The notes below the pieces were generated by a model. The model did no database searches. It saw only the letters and a program-made list of their open reading frames with translations, and was not told where the DNA came from. Positions 54,728-63,005 of a stretch of DNA of 64,000 nt are shown here, piece after piece. Source of the DNA: Bifidobacterium mongoliense DSM 21395 (GTDB taxonomy: Bacteria; Actinomycetota; Actinomycetes; Actinomycetales; Bifidobacteriaceae). The stretch covers positions 1-64,000 of the forward strand of contig NZ_JGZE01000010.1 in assembly GCF_000741285.1 (NCBI RefSeq). The letters are read 5' to 3'. Made by a program: the position numbers and the translations under genes. Every line of letters begins with the position of its first letter. Position 1 is the stretch's first letter.

Positions 54728-56899
54728 TCACACCCAGTGGCAAGCCGCCAGGTGATCGGGATCGGTGTCCGCCCGGGCGGTCAGGCCCGGACGCTCGTTC
54801 AGGCAGCGCTGCTGCGCCTCCTTGCTCAGCGAGACGAACAACGGACAGCGGCCCGCGAATGGGCAACCCGTGAAGGTCTCGGAGGGACTGGGCAGCTCGC
54901 CCTGCAGCACGGTGCGCGCACGACGGCGCTCGATCGCGGGATCGGGGACGGGCACGGCCGACAGCAGGGCCTGCGTGTACGGGTGCTTGGGGTGCAGGAA
55001 GACCTCGGCGGTCGACCCGCTTTCCACGATGCGCCCCAGGTACATGACCGCGATGCGGTTGGAGATGTGCCGGACGACCGACAGGTTGTGGGCCACGAAC
55101 AGGTAGGCGATGCCGAGCTTGTTCTGCAGATCCTCAAGCAGGTTGATGACCCCGGCCTGAATCGAGACGTCGAGTGCCGAGACCGGCTCGTCGAGCAGCA
55201 GCAGCTTGGGGCTAACCGCCAACGCGCGTGCGATGGCGATGCGCTGGCGCTGGCCACCGGAGAACTGCGTCGGGAAACGATCCACCTGATCGGGGTTGAG
55301 CTCGACCAGGGTCATGAGCTCCTCGATGCGCACGCGGATCTCCTCGCGGCTCTTGTGCTGGGCCCTGAGCGGCTCGGCGAGGATGTCGTAGATCGGCAGC
55401 CTGGGGTCGAGCGAACTCATGGGATCCTGGAAGATGTACTGGACCATGCCGCGCAGTTCGCGCCGCTTCGCCCGGGCCACATGGTCATCGACGGGTGTGT
55501 CGAAAATCGTCACCGAACCGGCCTGCGGCTTGGTGAAGCTCATGATCTCGCTGAGCGTGGTGGATTTGCCCGAGCCGGACTCGCCGACGAGCGCCAGGGT
55601 CTCGCCCTCGCGGATCTCGAGGTTCACGCCATCGACGGCATGCACCTCGCCGATCTTGCGCCGCAGGAAGCCCCCAGCCGTGAGCGGGAAGGTCTTGACC
55701 AGGCCCTGCACGTCGAGCGCCACGGCACGGTCCTCGCGGGCCACTCCGGCGAATTTCGAGGTGACGCCCTCACTGACCTGGTAGACGTCGGAGAATGTCA
55801 GACCTTTCTCGACGATCTCGCCGGCGCGATGGCAGGCGGCGAATTGGCCGGGACGCCCTGGAATGGCTTCGAGGTTCGGCTCGCGCTGTCGGCAGATGTC
55901 GATGGCCAGCGGGCAACGGTCGGCGAACGGGCAACCCTTGGGCAGGTCGACCAGATTCGTGGGCGAACCGGGGATGGGCACGAGCCGGCCGGAACGCTCC
56001 CGGTCGGAGCGTGGGACGGCGCCGAGCAGACCCATGGTGTACGGCATGGCGGGATGCGCGAAGATGTCGTCGACGGGGGCGCTCTCCACGGGGCGGCCGG
56101 TGTACATGACGATGATGTCGTCGGCGATGCCCGCGATGACGCCGAGATCGTGGGTGATGAAGATGACCGCGGCCCCGGTCTCCTGCTGCGCCTTCTTGAG
56201 CACGTCGAGCACCTGGGCCTGGATGGTGACGTCCAACGCGGTGGTCGGCTCATCGGCGATGATGACATCGGGGTCGTTGGCGATGGCCATGGCGATCATG
56301 ACGCGCTGGCGCATGCCGCCGGAGAACTGGTAGGGGAACGACTTGAGCCGCTCCTCCGGTTCGGGGATGCCCACGAGTTCGAGCAGTTCGATCGAACGGT
56401 CGCGAATCTGCCGCTCGCCCATATGCGGATTGTGGATGACCAGGGATTCCTTGATCTGGTCGCCGATCGAGAACACGGGCGTCAGGGCCGACAGCGGGTC
56501 CTGGAAGACCATGGCGATGCCCTTGCCGCGAATCTTGCTCATGGCCAGGTCGTTCTTGGTCAGGAGCTCTTCGCCGTGCCACGTGATCGACCCCTCGACG
56601 TGGGCGTTCGAGTCGAGCAGCCCCATGATCGACATGGAGGTCACGGATTTGCCGGAGCCCGACTCCCCCACGATCCCCAGCGTCTTGCCGCGGTACAGGT
56701 CGAAGTTCATGCCGCGTACGGCGCGTACGGTTCCGGCCTCCGAGGCGAAGGAGACGTTGAGGTCACGCACACTGAGCACGGGGGCCTCGCCTTCGTGACT
56801 TGTGGCGGCGTGCGGTGCGGCAGGGGCGGCGGTTACGGCCGACGGCGTGGTGGACCGGAATGCGGACCGATCGGTGGTTGCTTCCATTGCGTTGCTCAT
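54728..56899 (-). CDS. dppDF: Fused dual ABC ATPase DppD-DppF of the peptide importer
   Basis: 723 residues carrying two complete nucleotide-binding domains. First (about 40-300): Walker A GESGSGKS, signature [15 protein letters not shown], Walker [15 protein letters not shown] in ITHD, then the oligopeptide/dipeptide C-terminal region with [15 protein letters not shown]...CHR. Second (about 395-640): [40 protein letters not shown], then [10 protein letters not shown]...ACHWV. Usually DppD and DppF are separate, though such fusions occur in actinobacteria. The four-Cys motifs in each tail may bind an iron-sulfur cluster. The ATG at 56899 overlaps the dppC stop (TAATG). Confidence 0.95.
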   Translation of the reverse strand: MSNAMEATTDRSAFRSTTPSAVTAAPAAPHAATSHEGEAPVLSVRDLNVSFASEAGTVRAVRGMNFDLYRGKTLGIVGESGSGKSVTSMSIMGLLDSNAHVEGSITWHGEELLTKNDLAMSKIRGKGIAMVFQDPLSALTPVFSIGDQIKESLVIHNPHMGERQIRDRSIELLELVGIPEPEERLKSFPYQFSGGMRQRVMIAMAIANDPDVIIADEPTTALDVTIQAQVLDVLKKAQQETGAAVIFITHDLGVIAGIADDIIVMYTGRPVESAPVDDIFAHPAMPYTMGLLGAVPRSDRERSGRLVPIPGSPTNLVDLPKGCPFADRCPLAIDICRQREPNLEAIPGRPGQFAACHRAGEIVEKGLTFSDVYQVSEGVTSKFAGVAREDRAVALDVQGLVKTFPLTAGGFLRRKIGEVHAVDGVNLEIREGETLALVGESGSGKSTTLSEIMSFTKPQAGSVTIFDTPVDDHVARAKRRELRGMVQYIFQDPMSSLDPRLPIYDILAEPLRAQHKSREEIRVRIEELMTLVELNPDQVDRFPTQFSGGQRQRIAIARALAVSPKLLLLDEPVSALDVSIQAGVINLLEDLQNKLGIAYLFVAHNLSVVRHISNRIAVMYLGRIVESGSTAEVFLHPKHPYTQALLSAVPVPDPAIERRRARTVLQGELPSPSETFTGCPFAGRCPLFVSLSKEAQQRCLNERPGLTARADTDPDHLAACHWV

Positions 56900-57867
56900 T
56901 ACTCAGCCTTTCCCGCCGAACGTGAATAGGGATCGATGGCGTCGCGGAGCCCATCGCCGATCAACTGCACGGAGAACGTGAGCAGGATCAGCACGATGGA
57001 GGGGAACAGCAGCACCCAGGGCGCCGTGAGGATGATGCTCTGGCCGTTGTTGAGCAATGTACCGAGGGAGGTGTCGGGGGCCTTGATGCCCAGTCCCAGG
57101 AAGCTCAGCGCGGTCTCGCTGTTGACCGCCGACACGACGCCCAGCACGGTGTTGATGACCAGCACCGACCCGAGGTTGGGGATGAGATGGCGCAGGATGA
57201 TCCGGAACGCCGGGACGCCCATGTACTTGGCCGCCTTGATGTACTCACGTTCGCGCAGGCTCAGCGTCAGGGTCCGCAGCGTTCGCGCGTAGCCGACCCA
57301 GCCGAACGCCGTGAGGCCGAAGATCAGCCAGATCCAGTCGTTGCCGCCGGTCGAACCGCTGATGATCAGCGCGATGAGCAGGAAGGACGGCACGACGAGG
57401 AGCATGTCGAGCAGCCACATGCCGACCTTCTCCACGGCGCCCTCGAAGTAGGCGATGGCGGTGCCGATGAAGGCGGCGATGATGGTGATCGCGATGGAGC
57501 TGATGAATCCGATCGACAGGGAGCGGCCCAGACCCCGGATGATCAGGGCGTACATGTCGGAACCGCCGGTCGTGGTGCCGAGCCAATGATCGGCGCTCGG
57601 CGGATCGGACAATGCGGTGAAGTCGGGCTGGTCATACGCCCACTTGGTCAGGTGGCTGCCGACGAGGGCGAAGAAAAGCAGGATCACGAGCATGACGAGT
57701 CCGACGACCGCGGAGGGGCGGCGGAAGAAGCGCCTGACGTACAGCGTCATGCGGCCGGTGCGTTTGAAGTCGCTGCGCGGCTTGTCCGTGTTGGGGTCGA
57801 CGCCGGAATTCGGTGCGGAGTCGGGGTCGGCGGGGAGCCCGGTGGGAATCATGGCCGCGGTGCTCAT
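56899..57867 (-). CDS. dppC: Peptide ABC importer permease DppC
   Basis: 322-residue permease. A hydrophilic start of about 45 residues, then six helices (e.g. AVVGLVMLVILLFFALVG, VVPSFLLIALIIS, VLVINTVLGVVSA, LLFPSIVLILLTFSVQLIGDGLRDAIDP). Family coupling motif EREYIKAAKYMGVPAFRIILRHL near residue 215 (EAA loop). The ATG at 57867 follows GAAGGAAGG. A longer reading upstream is a shadow of dppB and rejected. It shares TAATG with dppDF. Confidence 0.95.
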   Translation of the reverse strand: MSTAAMIPTGLPADPDSAPNSGVDPNTDKPRSDFKRTGRMTLYVRRFFRRPSAVVGLVMLVILLFFALVGSHLTKWAYDQPDFTALSDPPSADHWLGTTTGGSDMYALIIRGLGRSLSIGFISSIAITIIAAFIGTAIAYFEGAVEKVGMWLLDMLLVVPSFLLIALIISGSTGGNDWIWLIFGLTAFGWVGYARTLRTLTLSLREREYIKAAKYMGVPAFRIILRHLIPNLGSVLVINTVLGVVSAVNSETALSFLGLGIKAPDTSLGTLLNNGQSIILTAPWVLLFPSIVLILLTFSVQLIGDGLRDAIDPYSRSAGKAE

Positions 57868-57971
57868 CGCTGGGACCTTCCTTCTCGTAGTGATGTCATG
57901 CCGGCTGCCAGTGGTGTGATGCCTGCCGTACGGCGTCCGGATGTGATTGATGTGTCGTTCATCGCCGTCCC

Positions 57972-58955
57972 CTAGCTCAGTCGGATTCTGGGGTCGAGCC
58001 AAGCCGAGAAGATATCGGCCAAGAGCGCGCCGGTCAGGGTGCACACCCCGCCGAACGCGGCGATGGCGACCGACCCGTTGATGTCGTTGTCGCCGATGGC
58101 CTGCACGAAGTAGCTGCCCAACCCGTTGATGGCGAACACCGTTTCGGTGATGACCGCGCCGGTGAAGATGCTCGCGATGGAGAAGGCGACGTCCACGGCG
58201 GTGGGGATGAGCGAGGTGCGCAGCGCGTGACGGCGGATGGCCTTGTTCAGCGGCAGGCCCTTGGCCCGGGCGGTGCGCACGTAGTCGGCGTTCATGGTGT
58301 CGAGCAGGTAGGTGCGCTGGGTGAGGTGGTAGCTCACGGTGCCGGGGATCGTCATCACGATCGTGGGCAGCACGAGATGCTGCAGCAGATCGAGGAACCA
58401 GGCGAACGGATTGCCGCCGCTGTAGGAGTGCAGGCCCGTGACGTAGAAGATGCGCTGCCCGATGCCGTTGTTCATACTCACGGCGAGGTATACGATCACC
58501 AGACCGAGCACGGCGGTGGGGATGACCAGGAAGAACGTGGCGATGGAGTTGAGCGTGCGGTCCTGCCACTTGTACTGGCGGATGGCGGTGTACACGCCGA
58601 TGCTCACGCCGAAGATGATGGAAAGCACGGTGGCCACGGTCACCAACTGCACGGATGCGAGGATACGCGGGGCGATGGCGCCGTTGATCGGCGACTGCTC
58701 GGGGCTCAGGCCCCAGTTCCACCGGGTGACGATGCCGGTGAGCCAGCGGCCGTAGCGCACAATGACCGGCGTCTGGTCGTTGATGTTGGCCAGGTCGAGC
58801 GAACGGTTGATCGAGGCGATGGGAGGATGCGGATGACGCGACATGTAGTTCGATCGGGGATCCATGAAGGCGCTCGCGAGGAAGTAGGTCATCGAGGTCG
58901 CGATGAACAGCATGATGACATAGTTGAAGCAGCGCTTGAGAATGTACTTGATCAC
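57972..58955 (-). CDS. dppB: Peptide ABC importer permease DppB
   Basis: 327-residue permease. Short N-terminus IKYILKRCFNYVIMLFIATS leads into helix 1, then five further helices; the EAA loop reads NADYVRTARAKGLPLNKAIRRHALR, and the end FGGVCTLTGALLADIFSAWLDPRIRLS matches DppB. The region between helix 1 and 2 (about 35-105) is an extracellular loop as usual. The start is GTG at 58955, with GGGGGAG 8 bases upstream; longer in-frame readings are not conserved. First gene of the operon, 104 bp before dppC. Its promoter should lie in 58956-59452, near the AACGTT sites. Confidence 0.9.
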   Translation of the reverse strand: MIKYILKRCFNYVIMLFIATSMTYFLASAFMDPRSNYMSRHPHPPIASINRSLDLANINDQTPVIVRYGRWLTGIVTRWNWGLSPEQSPINGAIAPRILASVQLVTVATVLSIIFGVSIGVYTAIRQYKWQDRTLNSIATFFLVIPTAVLGLVIVYLAVSMNNGIGQRIFYVTGLHSYSGGNPFAWFLDLLQHLVLPTIVMTIPGTVSYHLTQRTYLLDTMNADYVRTARAKGLPLNKAIRRHALRTSLIPTAVDVAFSIASIFTGAVITETVFAINGLGSYFVQAIGDNDINGSVAIAAFGGVCTLTGALLADIFSAWLDPRIRLS

Positions 58956-59199
58956 CGCGTCCACTCCCCCGTCACCGCGCGAGGCGAACCTTGCGCACCA
59001 CCATGCGTCACGACTCTCGAATCCACGTCCTGCTCCTTGGTATGGGGCTTGCGCCCGGTATATCGGCCTTGCCCGGACGGCATGCACACCGCCCGACCGC
59101 ATTCCCGTCGGTTGTTTGGCATTGTAGGAGCAACATGGTTCCCCCTGCGTTTCGACTGCTCCCCGCCATCGAACGGCTGAGTGAGGTCCAAACCCGCAT

Positions 59200-59219
59200 A
59201 ACGTTGAATTTCCAACGTT
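59200..59219. promoter_or_regulatory. AACGTTG-N6-CAACGTT inverted repeat, candidate operator
   Basis: AACGTTG (59200-59206) and CAACGTT (59213-59219) are exact inverted repeats 6 bp apart. A third copy, CAACGTTG, centres on 59313. Spacing and symmetry fit a dimeric winged-helix repressor site controlling dpp or the adjacent regulator. Confidence 0.65.
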
Positions 59220-59281
59220 TTTGAACTGGCATTACCGAGAGTCGCCGTGGTGCAGTTATAAAAGGAGAGATGTCTTTTCCG

Positions 59282-59306
59282 TATATGGGACCGCCATTAC
59301 CATATA
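59282..59306. promoter_or_regulatory. TATATGG-N11-CCATATA inverted repeat
   Basis: Exact 7-bp inverted repeats (59282-59288, 59300-59306) next to the third AACGTT element; candidate second operator half-sites. Confidence 0.5.
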
Positions 59307-59452
59307 TTCCAACGTTGTTCCAAGAAAGCGTTCTGAAAACTTTGATAGTATTTACACGATCGAAACATAAGGACCGAAATGCCCTGGATCGAGCCATGAT
59401 ATGGCCGCGCAGACCGCATCGGGCCGGGGATGTCGGAAAAGAGGACCCACGC

Positions 59453-60067
59453 ATGACGACCGAAGAGACGCAGCGCCATCTGCCAGATGTATTCGAGGTC
59501 AGTGACCCACGCAACGTGAGGATCATCTCCCACCCGATACGATACGCGGCACTGGAGGAGCTGTTCGAACGGCAGAGGCCTCTCACCGCCACCGAAATCG
59601 CCGCCGTGGTCGGCGTCTCACCGAGCGTGATGAGCTATCACCTGCGTGAACTGGGCGCCATCGGCATCGTGCATAAGACCAAGGCGGCCCGCGACGGCAG
59701 GGAAAGCCCATGGGTGCCGAGTGCGCGCCACTACAGCGTCGCGGTGAGCGCCGAGCCGCGCTCCCAGGTGCGCATGCGGTTCATGGACGCCATGCTGGTG
59801 CCGCTGCGCCGACGCATCGAACGCATGCTGCGGCAACGCATGGAAGCGCGGCGCCGGGGCTGGCTCGAAACCGACGAATACACCGTGCTGTCCATGGGGA
59901 CCCTCGTGTTGACGCGCGAGGAGGCCCTGGCCGCGAAACGCGAGATCGCCGAGGTGTGGCGGCGCTATGAAATCCTCGGCGAAGGGCGCAAACCGGAGGA
60001 CTATCCCGTCAACGCCGCCTATGTCTGGTCCTGCCTGCCGGACGACAAGGACGAGAGTCGGCGCTGA
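59453..60067 (+). CDS. ArsR-like winged-helix transcriptional regulator
   Basis: 204-residue DNA-binding protein. Winged helix at about 15-85: VEVSDPRNVRIISHPIRYAA-like opening (here FEVSDPRNVRII), LTATEIAAVVGVSPSVMSYHLREL as recognition helix, then a wing. The C-terminal half (about 95-204) is helical and Arg/Glu-rich (LRRRIERMLRQRMEARRRG), perhaps for dimerisation or ligand sensing; no metal-binding Cys motif as in ArsR proper. The ATG at 59453 has GAGG 8 bases upstream; the frame is open to an ATG at 59270 with AAAGGAG too close for normal use. Divergent from the dpp operon and the likely controller of it; inference. Confidence 0.85.
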   Translation: MTTEETQRHLPDVFEVSDPRNVRIISHPIRYAALEELFERQRPLTATEIAAVVGVSPSVMSYHLRELGAIGIVHKTKAARDGRESPWVPSARHYSVAVSAEPRSQVRMRFMDAMLVPLRRRIERMLRQRMEARRRGWLETDEYTVLSMGTLVLTREEALAAKREIAEVWRRYEILGEGRKPEDYPVNAAYVWSCLPDDKDESRR

Positions 60068-60090
60068 GCAGTCGGTCGCAGTGCCCGGTC

Positions 60091-60119
60091 GGCGAAGCAG
60101 GTCATCACAACCTGTCGCC
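60091..60119 (-). terminator. Hairpin downstream of clpX
   Basis: GGCGA-CAGGT and ACCTG-TCGCC pair with a two-base bulge and a 7-base loop, between convergent genes, 63 bp past the clpX stop. No U-run. Confidence 0.4.
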
Positions 60120-60181
60120 GCACCCGGTTGCCGCAACCTCAAACCACGCGCAGGCGGCAAAGGTCCCCAAAGCCAGGGAGG

Positions 60182-61528
60182 TCAGGCCACGCGACGGCGA
60201 TGCGGCTCCACGGCATCGGTGAGCATGCGAGGGGCCGAGGTCCCCTCGACCGCGGGCGCATCCACTACCACCCGACGCACCTGAGGCCGTTGTGGCAGCT
60301 CGAACATCGTCGTCTCCAACGTCCGTTCGATGATCGAGCGCAGCCCCCTGGCGCCAATCCCCCGCCGTATGGCCATGGCCGCCATCGAGGAGATCGCCTC
60401 GGGGGTGAACTGCAGATCGACCCCATCGAGGGCGAGGAGCTTGCGATACTGCTTGGTCAGCGCATCCGCCGGTTTGACCAGGATATCGCTCAGATCACGT
60501 TCGTCGAGTTCGTGGAGCACGCTCACGATGGGCAGTCGACCGATGAACTCGGGCAACAGCCCGAACTCCGAGAGATCGTCGGGATCGGCCTGTTCGAGGA
60601 GCTCATGCGGATCGACCTGATGCGTGTGCCAGGAGGCGCCGAACCCGCTTTCGTGCGTGCCCAGCCGTCGGGCCACGATCTCGTCCAAGCCGACGAAGGC
60701 GCCGCCGCAGATGAACAATATGCCACGGGTGTCGAGCTGGACGGTCTCCTGATCGCGATGCTTGCGCGTCCCCTCCAACGGTACCGAGGCGATCGTGCCC
60801 TCGAGGATCTTGAGTAGCGCCTGCTGCACTCCTTCTCCGCTCACGTCGCGGGTGATGGAGGTGTTCTCGCCGCTCTTGCGGGCGATCTTGTCGATTTCGT
60901 CGATGTAGACGATGCCGTGCTGCGCACGCGCCACATCGCCGTCGGCCGCCTGCAGGAGCCGTTGGAGGACGGTCTCCACGTCGTCGCCCACATACCCCGC
61001 CTCCGTGAGTGTGGTGGCGTCGGTGATGACGAAGGGGACGTGCATGATGCCCGCGAGCGTGCGTGCAAGGTAGGTCTTGCCGACGCCGGTCGGGCCGATG
61101 AGCAGGATGTTGGATTTGGCCACCTTCACGGCGCGCAGCGCGGTATCAAGCCCCCGCTCCCCGGGGTTCCCTCCGCCGGGGAGCGGATCGGAACGTCCTC
61201 CCAACCCCGGTTCGGTCGCGTCGCGCAGTTCCATGTTCACACGTTTGTAGTGGTTATAGACGGCCACCGCCAACGTGCGTTTGGTCGCGGCCTGGCCGAT
61301 CACGTGACGATCGAGATAGTCGGCGATGGCTGCCGGGGTCGGCAGTTCGAGTGATTCCGCACCGGCGTCCGCCTTGTGCTCCTCGGAGATGATGTCGACG
61401 CACAGGGCGATGCATTCGTCGCATATGGCGGCGCTCGGACCGGTGACCAGCTTGCGGACCTGCCGTTCGCTTTTGCCGCAGAACGTGCAACGCGGCGCAT
61501 CCTCGTTATAGCTGATCACATGTCCCAT
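60182..61528 (-). CDS. clpX: ClpXP ATP-dependent unfoldase subunit ClpX
   Basis: 448-residue AAA+ unfoldase that feeds substrates to ClpP. Zinc-binding domain with Cys 14, 17, 36 and 39 (CTFCGKS...ICDECIALC); Walker [13 protein letters not shown] near 168, Walker [10 protein letters not shown] near 228, sensor/arginine region [15 protein letters not shown], and [14 protein letters not shown]. Pore and C-terminal sensor 2 region [13 protein letters not shown] follow. The ATG at 61528 has GGAAGGA about 12 bases upstream. It lies downstream of two clpP genes, but a strong hairpin separates them, suggesting partial uncoupling. Confidence 0.97.
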   Translation of the reverse strand: MGHVISYNEDAPRCTFCGKSERQVRKLVTGPSAAICDECIALCVDIISEEHKADAGAESLELPTPAAIADYLDRHVIGQAATKRTLAVAVYNHYKRVNMELRDATEPGLGGRSDPLPGGGNPGERGLDTALRAVKVAKSNILLIGPTGVGKTYLARTLAGIMHVPFVITDATTLTEAGYVGDDVETVLQRLLQAADGDVARAQHGIVYIDEIDKIARKSGENTSITRDVSGEGVQQALLKILEGTIASVPLEGTRKHRDQETVQLDTRGILFICGGAFVGLDEIVARRLGTHESGFGASWHTHQVDPHELLEQADPDDLSEFGLLPEFIGRLPIVSVLHELDERDLSDILVKPADALTKQYRKLLALDGVDLQFTPEAISSMAAMAIRRGIGARGLRSIIERTLETTMFELPQRPQVRRVVVDAPAVEGTSAPRMLTDAVEPHRRRVA

Positions 61529-61564
61529 ACGACGTCACTGTCCTTCCATGTCTGCCCTGATGTC

Positions 61565-61603
61565 GACGATACCCCCGACGCCGGTCGCGTCGGGGGTATC
61601 GTC
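61565..61603 (-). terminator. Strong hairpin between clpP2 and clpX
   Basis: GACGATACCCCCGACGC and GCGTCGGGGGTATCGTC form a perfect 17-bp stem with a 5-base loop, 20 bp past the clpP2 stop and 37 bp before clpX. No U-run follows on the minus strand, so it may be a partial terminator or a message-stabilising stem. Confidence 0.8.
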
Positions 61604-61622
61604 ATGTGATTCACCTGGGGTT

Positions 61623-62294
61623 CTACTTGCGGTGCTCGAGCACCGCGTCCACGATGCCGTAGGACTTCGCGTCCTCGGCCGTCAGGAAGGTGTCGACCTC
61701 GATGTCCTTGCGGATGCGTTCGACGTCCTGACCGGTGTGCTTGGCCAGCGTGTTCTCGAGCCAGGTGCGCATGCGCAGCATCTCCTTGGCCTGGATCTCG
61801 ATCTCGGTCGCCTTACCGAATCCCTGATCGATCGCCGGCTGATGGATGAGCACGCGGGCGTTCGGCAGGATGAGCCGCTTGCCCTTGGTGCCGGCCGCCA
61901 ACAACACCGCGGCTGCGGAGGCCGCCTGCCCGAGACAGACCGTCTGCACATCGGGCTGGATATACTGCATGGTGTCGTAGATCGCGGTCATCGCGGTCAT
62001 GGAACCGCCCGGGGAATTGATGTAGATCATGACGTCGCGGTTCGGATCCTGGCTTTCCAGGACCAACAGCTGCGCCATGATGTCATCGGCCGACGTGTCG
62101 TCGACCTGCACGCCCATGAAAATGATGCGATCCTCGAACAATTTGGTGTACGGATCCTGCGTCTTCATGCCGTACGGGGTCTTCTCGCTGAACTGCGGCA
62201 GAACGTAGCGGTTCTGCGCCTGGACGGCGGCGACGCCACGAGGTCCGGCCAACCGGTCGGCCCGGGCGATGAATCGTGCCTCTTCGCTCGCCAT
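61623..62294 (-). CDS. clpP2: ATP-dependent Clp protease proteolytic subunit (second copy)
   Basis: 223-residue serine protease subunit. Active-site Ser in GQAASAAAVLL (near residue 120), His in NARVLIHQPA (near 145), Asp in the DIEVDTFLTAED region. Family handle [11 protein letters not shown] precedes. In actinobacteria two different ClpP proteins form a mixed 14-mer; this one, with the 40-residue N-terminal stretch, corresponds to the ClpP2-type by position. The ATG at 62294 follows GGGGGAG, 2 bp past the stop of the first clpP. Confidence 0.95.
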   Translation of the reverse strand: MASEEARFIARADRLAGPRGVAAVQAQNRYVLPQFSEKTPYGMKTQDPYTKLFEDRIIFMGVQVDDTSADDIMAQLLVLESQDPNRDVMIYINSPGGSMTAMTAIYDTMQYIQPDVQTVCLGQAASAAAVLLAAGTKGKRLILPNARVLIHQPAIDQGFGKATEIEIQAKEMLRMRTWLENTLAKHTGQDVERIRKDIEVDTFLTAEDAKSYGIVDAVLEHRK

Positions 62295-62296
62295 GC

Positions 62297-62947
62297 TCAC
62301 TCCCCCTTGCTTTCGTCGGATGCGCCCTCGTGCTGCCCCTGGGCCGTCATGGTCTCGGGGGTGGTCACGATCTTGTCGACGAATCCATAGTCCAACGCCT
62401 GCTCGGCGGTGTACCAATGGTCGTATTCGTTGTCGCGGTAGATCTCCTCGATCGTGTGACCGGTCTGTTCGGCGGTCAGCTGCGAGAGGGTCTTCTTCAT
62501 GTCCATGATGAGTTCCGCGTTGATGCGCACATCCGTGGCCGTGCCGCCCACACCGCCGGAAGGCTGGTGCATGAGCACACGGGCGTGCGACGTGATGAAG
62601 CGCTTGCCCTTGGTGCCTGAGCTGAGCAGGAACTGCCCCATGGAGGCGGCCATGCCGACGGCCACCGTGGCGACGTCCGGTTCGATGAGCTGCATCGTGT
62701 CATAGATCGCCATGCCCGAGGTGATGGAGCCACCCGGGGAGTTGATGTACAGCCAGATGTCGCGCTTGGGATCCTCCGCGGCCAGCATCAGCATCTGGGC
62801 GCAGATCACATTGGCGTTCTCGTCCTTGACCTCGGAACCAAGCCAGATGATGCGGTCCTTGAGCAGCCGGGTGAAAATCGGATCCGTGGGCGAGGGTTGT
62901 CCCCCATCGTCCATGCTGGGTGAGGATGTCAGAAAATCTGCCACCAT
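62297..62947 (-). CDS. clpP1: ATP-dependent Clp protease proteolytic subunit (first copy)
   Basis: 216-residue serine protease subunit. Ser in [14 protein letters not shown] (near residue 110), His in [12 protein letters not shown] (near 135), Asp in the [12 protein letters not shown] region. [12 protein letters not shown] marks the substrate strand. The start is ATG 62947, or the GTG next to it at 62944, which stands at better spacing from AAGGAG; the two differ by one residue. First gene of clpP1-clpP2-(clpX). Both subunits are probably needed for activity, from what is known in related actinobacteria. Confidence 0.95.
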   Translation of the reverse strand: MVADFLTSSPSMDDGGQPSPTDPIFTRLLKDRIIWLGSEVKDENANVICAQMLMLAAEDPKRDIWLYINSPGGSITSGMAIYDTMQLIEPDVATVAVGMAASMGQFLLSSGTKGKRFITSHARVLMHQPSGGVGGTATDVRINAELIMDMKKTLSQLTAEQTGHTIEEIYRDNEYDHWYTAEQALDYGFVDKIVTTPETMTAQGQHEGASDESKGE

Positions 62948-63005
62948 ATCTCCTTATCGATCGTTATACATGTAGAAGATTACCGCGTCGAAACGACGGC
63001 ACACG

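Larger units (their letters stand above)
58956..59452. promoter_or_regulatory. Divergent regulatory region, dppB / ArsR-like regulator
   Basis: 497 bp without a supported gene, clearly richer in A+T from 59190 to 59400. Holds the AACGTT elements, a TATATGG/CCATATA inverted repeat and a candidate promoter for the regulator (TTGATA near 59343, 17 bases, ACATAA). The frame extending to an ATG at 59270 begins here, but the segment looks like regulatory DNA. Confidence 0.55.

Noticed and set aside
59270..59452. 61-residue N-terminal extension of the ArsR-like regulator
   Set aside because: The AAAGGAG site is too close to the ATG, and the segment contains operator-like repeats rather than conserved protein.
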